A DNA stretch of 64,000 nucleotides, taken from assembly GCF_019443105.1 (NCBI RefSeq), contig NZ_JAHZIJ010000023.1, positions 1-64,000 of the forward strand, in the 5' to 3' direction. The translations under genes were made by a program, and so were the position numbers. The notes under the pieces are model-generated. The model was not told the origin of the DNA and did not search any database. It saw only the letters and a program-made list of their open reading frames with translations. This DNA is from Paenibacillus oenotherae (lineage in GTDB: Bacteria > Bacillota > Bacilli > Paenibacillales > Paenibacillaceae). Position 1 is the stretch's first letter; each line of letters begins with the position of its first letter. Shown one piece after another: positions 60,201 through 64,000 of the stretch.

Positions 60201-63200
60201 AGCGAAGCTGGTGGAATTATGGAGCAGTGTGCTGGATGTGAATCGGATAGGGGTTAAAGATCACTTTTTCGAAAGAGGCGGCCATTCTCTGAAGGCTACC
60301 AAGTTGATTGCCCTTATGCACAAAGAATTAAAGGTAACGGTTCCGCTTAAAACGATCTTTCAATATCCAGTGCTGGAAGAAATGGCTTCAATCGTTGAGA
60401 GGCTGGAAAGGGAAGGATACTCGGAGATCAGCACGATCGAGGAAAGCGCTTATTATCAGGTTTCTTCCGCACAGAAGCGAATGTATGTATTGAATCAGGT
60501 GGATGGGTCGGGGCTTGGATATAACATGTCAGGCATCTTCGAAATAACGGGACATGTTGACGCAGAGCGTCTGGAGCAGGCATTTGCCCAGCTGATCCTT
60601 CGTCATGAATCTCTGCGCACATCGTTTTTGATTGTAGACGGAGTCCCGGTACAGCGTGTGCAGGCTGATGTGAACTTCAAGCTTCATGCAGAAGATTGCT
60701 TACATGCTGTCGGGGAGTCCGACATTAGAGAACGGCTGCAATCGTTTGTGAGGCCGTTTGATTTGGAGCAAGCCCCTCTGCTTCGAGTAGAATTGCTTGA
60801 ACGGTCGTCAGACCATCACATTCTAATGTTCGATATGCACCATATCATCTCGGATGGCGTGTCCATCATGCGAATAATAGATGAGGTCAGCCGTTTCTAC
60901 GCAGGGGAGAGCTTGCCGGAGCTGCGAATCCAATATAAGGATTATGCGGCGTGGCAGCAAAAGGAGCTCGAAAGCGAAAGGATGCGCCGTCAGGAAGCCT
61001 ACTGGCTGGAGACGTTCGCGGACGAGATTCCGGTACTGAATCTGCCGACGGATTACGGAAGGCCGGCGTTGCAAAGCTTTGACGGGGGAACGGTGCATGC
61101 CGCGCTTGCAGAAGAAGCGATGAAGGGCTTGCGTAGGATCGGCGCGGAGACAGGAGCGACCTTGTATATGGTGCTGCTAGCTGCGTTCACCGCTTTTCTG
61201 GCGAAATATTCGGGTCAGGAAGATATTGTAGTGGGAACGCCGATTGCAGGCCGTCCGCATGCGGATCTGGAGCCGATCATTGGCATGTTCGTCGAGACGC
61301 TGGCGCTGCGGAATTATCCGCGAAGCGATTTGACGTTTCTCTCCTACGTGAAGGAGGTCAAGCAGCGGACGCTGGAAGCGTTCGAGCATGGAGACTATCC
61401 GCTTGAGGAATTGATCGACAAGCTGAATGTCCAGCGGGATATGAGCCGGAATGCGCTGTTCGATGTCATGTTCTCTCTGCAGCATAAGGAAGAGGCTGTC
61501 GAGCGCTTGGTCGGACTGGCTATAAAGCCGTATCCGCTGGAGCAGGCGACCGCGAAGTTTGATCTGACGCTGCATGCGGAGGAAACGGAGGGAGACGGCC
61601 TGATCCTCGGGCTGGAATTCGCCACATCGTTGTTCACACGGGAGACGGCGGAGCGGATGCTGCGCCACTTCCTGCAGCTGACGGCCGAGCTGGCCGCAAG
61701 TCCGGAGAAGCGAATAGAGGAAGCGGGCATGCTGGCGGAGGAAGAGCGGAAGGAGCTTCTGCTGGCAGCCTGTCCGGTAGCTGCCGCCCCGCGCGCGGAC
61801 AAAACGGTGAGCGAATTGTTCGAGGAGCAGGCGGAGCGGACGCCTGCGCGTCCGGCTGTGAGGTTCGGAGCGGACAGCTTGACCTATCTGGAGCTGAATG
61901 AACGGTCGAACCGGCTGGCAAGAGCGCTGCAAAAGCGGGGCGTCGGTCCGGAGAGCATCGTGGCGATTCTTGTGGAGCGGTCGGTGGAGATGGTCGTCAG
62001 CATGCTGGCGGTGCTGAAGGCGGGCGGTGCTTATCTGCCGATCGATCCGGATTACCCGCAGGAGCGAATCCGGTTCCTGCTGGAGGACTCGGCGGCGAAG
62101 ACGGTCGTGACGCAGCCGCAGCTGGCGCGGCTGCTGGAAGGCAGCGAAGCGGAGCAAGTCATTGCGCTGGAGGGCGATCTGCTTGCGGAAGAGGAAAGCG
62201 GGAATCTGCCGCGAGCAGCCGGAAGCGACAATCTGGCGTATGTGATCTACACGTCGGGCTCGACGGGACAGCCGAAGGGCGTCATGATCGAGCACGGTAA
62301 TTATACGGCGATGGCGTATGCCTGGCGGTCATCGTACGAACTGGATTGCTTCGAGGTAAGAGCGCTGCAGATGGCGAGCTTCTCCTTTGATGTGTTTGCA
62401 GGAGATGTGGCTCGGACGCTGCTGTGGGGCGGGGAACTGGTTATTTGTCCGAATGAGGCAAGATCCGACCTGAGAGCCCTGTCGGAGCTGATCGACGAGC
62501 ATCGGATTACGATCATGGAATCGACGCCGGCGCTGGTGATGCCGCTGCTTCGGTATCGGGAAGAGAACGGCCGAGGGATGGGTGAATTGAGACTGCTGAT
62601 CATCGGCTCGGATACGTGTCCGGCTGGGGAGTTCAAGAAGCTGGTCAGCAGCTACGGCGCGACGCTCCGCATACTGAATAGCTACGGTGTGACGGAATGC
62701 TGCATCGATTCGAGCTATTACGAGACGGGAGAGAGCCCGCTCAAGGAAGGCGGGAACGTGCCGATAGGCAAGCCGCTGCCGGGAGTCGGCATGTACGTCC
62801 TCAACAGAGGAATGGAGCTGCAGCCTGTCGGCGTGATGGGCGAGCTGTGCATTGGCGGAAGCGGAGTTGGGCGCGGCTATTGGAGAAGACCCGAGCTGAC
62901 GGCTGAGAAATTCGTGGATCATCCGTACGCGGCGGGCGAGCGTCTATACCGGACGGGAGACTTGGCGAGACGGCTGCCTGATGGCAACATCGAATACTTG
63001 GGTCGCATGGACCAGCAGGTGAAGATTCGGGGCTACCGGATCGAGCTGGGCGAGATTGAGGAGAGTCTGCAGGAGCAAGAGCAGATTCGGGAAGCGGTTG
63101 TAACGGTAAGAGAGGACGCGCAGGGCGAGCGTTACTTGTGCGCGTACGTGACGGCGTCAGACGAGCTTGATCTAACGGCTTTGCGGAGCAGGCTGAGCGA

Positions 63201-64000
63201 ACGGCTGGCAAGCTACATGATTCCGAGCTACTTCGTGATGCTGGAGGAACTGCCGTTGACACCGAACGGGAAGCTGGACCGGCGGGCGCTGCCGGCGCCG
63301 GAAGAGCAGGCGTCTGGAACGGCGCCGTATGTCGAACCGCGAACAGCGCTGGAAGCAAGTCTGGCCGCCATCTGGCAGAGCGTGCTGGGTGTTCCCCGTA
63401 TCGGAGCAAAGGACCATTTCTTCGAGAAGGGCGGTCATTCATTGAAAGCTGCCGTTCTGGCGTCGCGCATTCATAAGGAATTGCAGATCAACGTGCCGCT
63501 GCGCACCATTTTTCAATCTCCTGTTCTTGAACAGCTGGCGGCTGCTGTCTTGGATTATTCCGGGCAAAAGTTCGTCGAGATTACCCGGGTTAAGGAGAGT
63601 CCTTATTATCCTCTGTCCTCGGCGCAAAAACGGATGTACATGTTGAATCAATTGAGCGAAGCGGATGCGGGCTACAATATTACAGGCGCATATACTATAG
63701 AAGGCGAGCTGGATAGAGCGCGTTTGGAGCAGGCGTTCCGCAAGTTAATCTGGCGTCATGAATCTTTAAGGACATCATTTCATATGGTGGACGGCGAGCT
63801 GGTTCAAAAAGTGCATGAAGAAGTCGACTTCCGTATAAATATCCAGTCAATTGATGGAACCGGACAGGCTGAAATCCGCGAGAGGCAGCTAATGTTTATA
63901 CGCCCGTTTGATTTAAGCCAAGCTCCGTTGCTTAGAGTAGAACTGCTGAGACTGTCATCCGACCGACATATTATTATGTTTGATACGCATCACATTGTGT
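57271..64000 (+). CDS. Non-ribosomal peptide synthetase, C-A-T-C-A-T-C… (cut by window end)
   Basis: The frame from ATG 57271 stays open for over 2240 codons to the window edge. Domains in order: C1 (57283-58560, HHIVIDG at residues 138-144), A1 (58615-60140), T1 (GGHS, Ser1006), C2 (60460-61760, HHIISDG), A2 (61800-63290), T2 (GGHS, Ser2057), C3 (from 63604, partial). Stachelhaus positions by eye: A1 D-V-W-H-F-S-L-V-D (serine-type); A2 D-V-G-E-I-G-S-I-D (ornithine-type). C1 resembles lipo-initiation domains ('PLTHAQKRIWQVEAMYQGTA…'). No epimerisation domain is seen so far. Product: a lipopeptide beginning acyl-Ser-Orn-, with hydroxyphenylglycine expected later. GC content rises sharply in C2-A2. 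Confidence 0.93.
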   Translation, partial: MSLSKQHYPLTHAQKRIWQVEAMYQGTAVANLAGLIKLDGTLDIDIFQKAANLLVSLNDSLRIQMKRTEEEEIEQYFAEDTEKVFELHDFSENGGEERAREWFEKQKRIPFALLDSPLYRISLVKIEERKFWIFVVVHHIVIDGISLNLIGNEFLAILEQLERGTFERPHKHSFLQHIENEERYLSSKRFSEDELFWNNQYSTIPEQVRLSASNPFLVSTTSRRITTIIPQEMRDRLKAFEQEYNSSIYNTFLAGLYLSLYRMTSIPDHTIGAFYSNRVNREERQMTGMFVSTVPFRMIIQPENNFLDFLKEVQKKARTILRHQKYPYDLLLNALREKQSGIERLFGVSILYQSFDWSEIASFFEQLFTEDETHDFIIKIHHYLHNDEIHINVDYRIEMFSENEITSFIEQMIEILNYVLKFPQHEIDIMTVAEKKQQLLGFNNTAASFPVDKTIHELFEEQVEKTPEQVALLFGAERVTYRELNNRVNRMAVTLRQKGVGPDRIVGIMAERSVEMIVGILSILKAGGAYLPLDSTHPDDRLAYMLQDANVSLLLIQPHLQDRLGSNGILYGGEVVLLLAQEAGDSGEAVENPAPLSTAADLAYVIYTSGSTGQPKGVAVEHRSVVNRLKWMQKRYPLTVDDVIMQKTPISFDVSVWELFWWAMEGASMCLLQPGEEKDPHAITGAIAEYRVTTMHFVPSMLNSFLGYLETRDNETGRLSSLRHVFASGEALGVIQAKRFYQRITTEHGAKLINLYGPTEATVDVTYFDCDASDDRSFIPIGKPIDNTRIYLLNEGMRLQPLGLIGEIYIAGEGVARGYLNNAELTAQKFVENPYKQGERMYRTGDLARWLPDGNIEYIGRMDHQVKIRGYRIELGEIESVLLEYPVIKEAVVTARKDDHEDHYMCAYVVSADHIQPAALREWLGNRLANYMIPSFFVQLEHMPLTPNGKLDRRALPAPEKGAAGAEVYVEPRTMLEAKLVELWSSVLDVNRIGVKDHFFERGGHSLKATKLIALMHKELKVTVPLKTIFQYPVLEEMASIVERLEREGYSEISTIEESAYYQVSSAQKRMYVLNQVDGSGLGYNMSGIFEITGHVDAERLEQAFAQLILRHESLRTSFLIVDGVPVQRVQADVNFKLHAEDCLHAVGESDIRERLQSFVRPFDLEQAPLLRVELLERSSDHHILMFDMHHIISDGVSIMRIIDEVSRFYAGESLPELRIQYKDYAAWQQKELESERMRRQEAYWLETFADEIPVLNLPTDYGRPALQSFDGGTVHAALAEEAMKGLRRIGAETGATLYMVLLAAFTAFLAKYSGQEDIVVGTPIAGRPHADLEPIIGMFVETLALRNYPRSDLTFLSYVKEVKQRTLEAFEHGDYPLEELIDKLNVQRDMSRNALFDVMFSLQHKEEAVERLVGLAIKPYPLEQATAKFDLTLHAEETEGDGLILGLEFATSLFTRETAERMLRHFLQLTAELAASPEKRIEEAGMLAEEERKELLLAACPVAAAPRADKTVSELFEEQAERTPARPAVRFGADSLTYLELNERSNRLARALQKRGVGPESIVAILVERSVEMVVSMLAVLKAGGAYLPIDPDYPQERIRFLLEDSAAKTVVTQPQLARLLEGSEAEQVIALEGDLLAEEESGNLPRAAGSDNLAYVIYTSGSTGQPKGVMIEHGNYTAMAYAWRSSYELDCFEVRALQMASFSFDVFAGDVARTLLWGGELVICPNEARSDLRALSELIDEHRITIMESTPALVMPLLRYREENGRGMGELRLLIIGSDTCPAGEFKKLVSSYGATLRILNSYGVTECCIDSSYYETGESPLKEGGNVPIGKPLPGVGMYVLNRGMELQPVGVMGELCIGGSGVGRGYWRRPELTAEKFVDHPYAAGERLYRTGDLARRLPDGNIEYLGRMDQQVKIRGYRIELGEIEESLQEQEQIREAVVTVREDAQGERYLCAYVTASDELDLTALRSRLSERLASYMIPSYFVMLEELPLTPNGKLDRRALPAPEEQASGTAPYVEPRTALEASLAAIWQSVLGVPRIGAKDHFFEKGGHSLKAAVLASRIHKELQINVPLRTIFQSPVLEQLAAAVLDYSGQKFVEITRVKESPYYPLSSAQKRMYMLNQLSEADAGYNITGAYTIEGELDRARLEQAFRKLIWRHESLRTSFHMVDGELVQKVHEEVDFRINIQSIDGTGQAEIRERQLMFIRPFDLSQAPLLRVELLRLSSDRHIIMFDTHHIV

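Noticed and set aside
61177-62295. 372-codon ORF antisense to the NRPS
   Set aside because: Shadow in a GC-rich part of the NRPS; Arg/Gln/Leu-rich translation typical of reverse-complement coding DNA.

Overview
The window looks like chromosomal DNA from a Paenibacillus-type Firmicute (Bacillales). This rests on strong AGGAGG-type ribosome binding sites, frequent GTG and TTG starts, Gram-positive lipoprotein signals, large 7TM hybrid kinases, an AraC regulator joined to a siderophore-binding protein, and PadR/HAAS pairs. Overall GC looks close to 50%, with clearly AT-richer stretches at about 12.0-13.95 kb and 50.7-59 kb and a GC-richer stretch at about 60.9-63.5 kb. No rRNA, tRNA, CRISPR array or transposase gene was recognised. 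Species assignment is inference.

Layout. 0-0.7 kb: the end of one gene, then repeats. 0.7-6.1 kb: an MFS transporter and a divergent, Fur-box-controlled ferric-siderophore uptake system (binding lipoprotein versus two permeases and an ATPase). 6.1-7.5 kb: non-coding DNA with a 287-bp duplication and a 9-bp minisatellite. 7.5-25.8 kb: accessory genes, including a signal-peptidase-like lipoprotein that appears to lack its catalytic dyad, a TetR-controlled acetyltransferase/membrane pair, an AT-rich SEC-C protein, a ThuA-like protein, an MscS channel, an ArsR/metallo-hydrolase pair, a 1045-residue hybrid kinase and an ArsR/SRPBCC/VOC group. 25.9-28.0 kb: an AraC regulator whose reading frame continues into a siderophore-binding lipoprotein, with a Fur box, RBS and ATG inside the ORF. 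28.1-29.5 kb: a PadR/HAAS pair.

29.5-31.1 kb is a 1.5-kb gene-free repeat block built from palindromes of the form CCTGC-N6-GCAGG at 50-, 51- or 61-bp spacing. The same element occurs near 0.3, 6.4-6.8 and 19.5 kb (21 exact copies counted by eye).

31.1-42.5 kb is a compact locus coding for two ABC half-transporters, all four activities of the GDP-D-glycero-alpha-D-manno-heptose pathway (GmhA, HddA, and a GmhB/HddC fusion), two GT5 (glycogen-synthase-like) glycosyltransferases and a GH77 (4-alpha-glucanotransferase-like) protein. I read it as making and exporting a heptose- and hexose-containing glycoside or oligosaccharide; the product is not known to me. 42.7-50.7 kb carries a thioesterase, fumarase, a YihY protein and a five-gene ABC transporter/two-component operon.

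51.1 kb to the right edge is a non-ribosomal peptide cluster. A 4-hydroxymandelate-synthase-like dioxygenase, a GlcD-type FAD oxidase and a class IV aminotransferase would together make 4-hydroxyphenylglycine. They are followed by a cyclic-peptide-type exporter, a type II thioesterase and an NRPS (C-A-T-C-A-T-C..., cut by the window end). Read by eye, its two adenylation pockets match serine and ornithine, and the first C domain resembles lipo-initiation domains, so a lipopeptide is likely.
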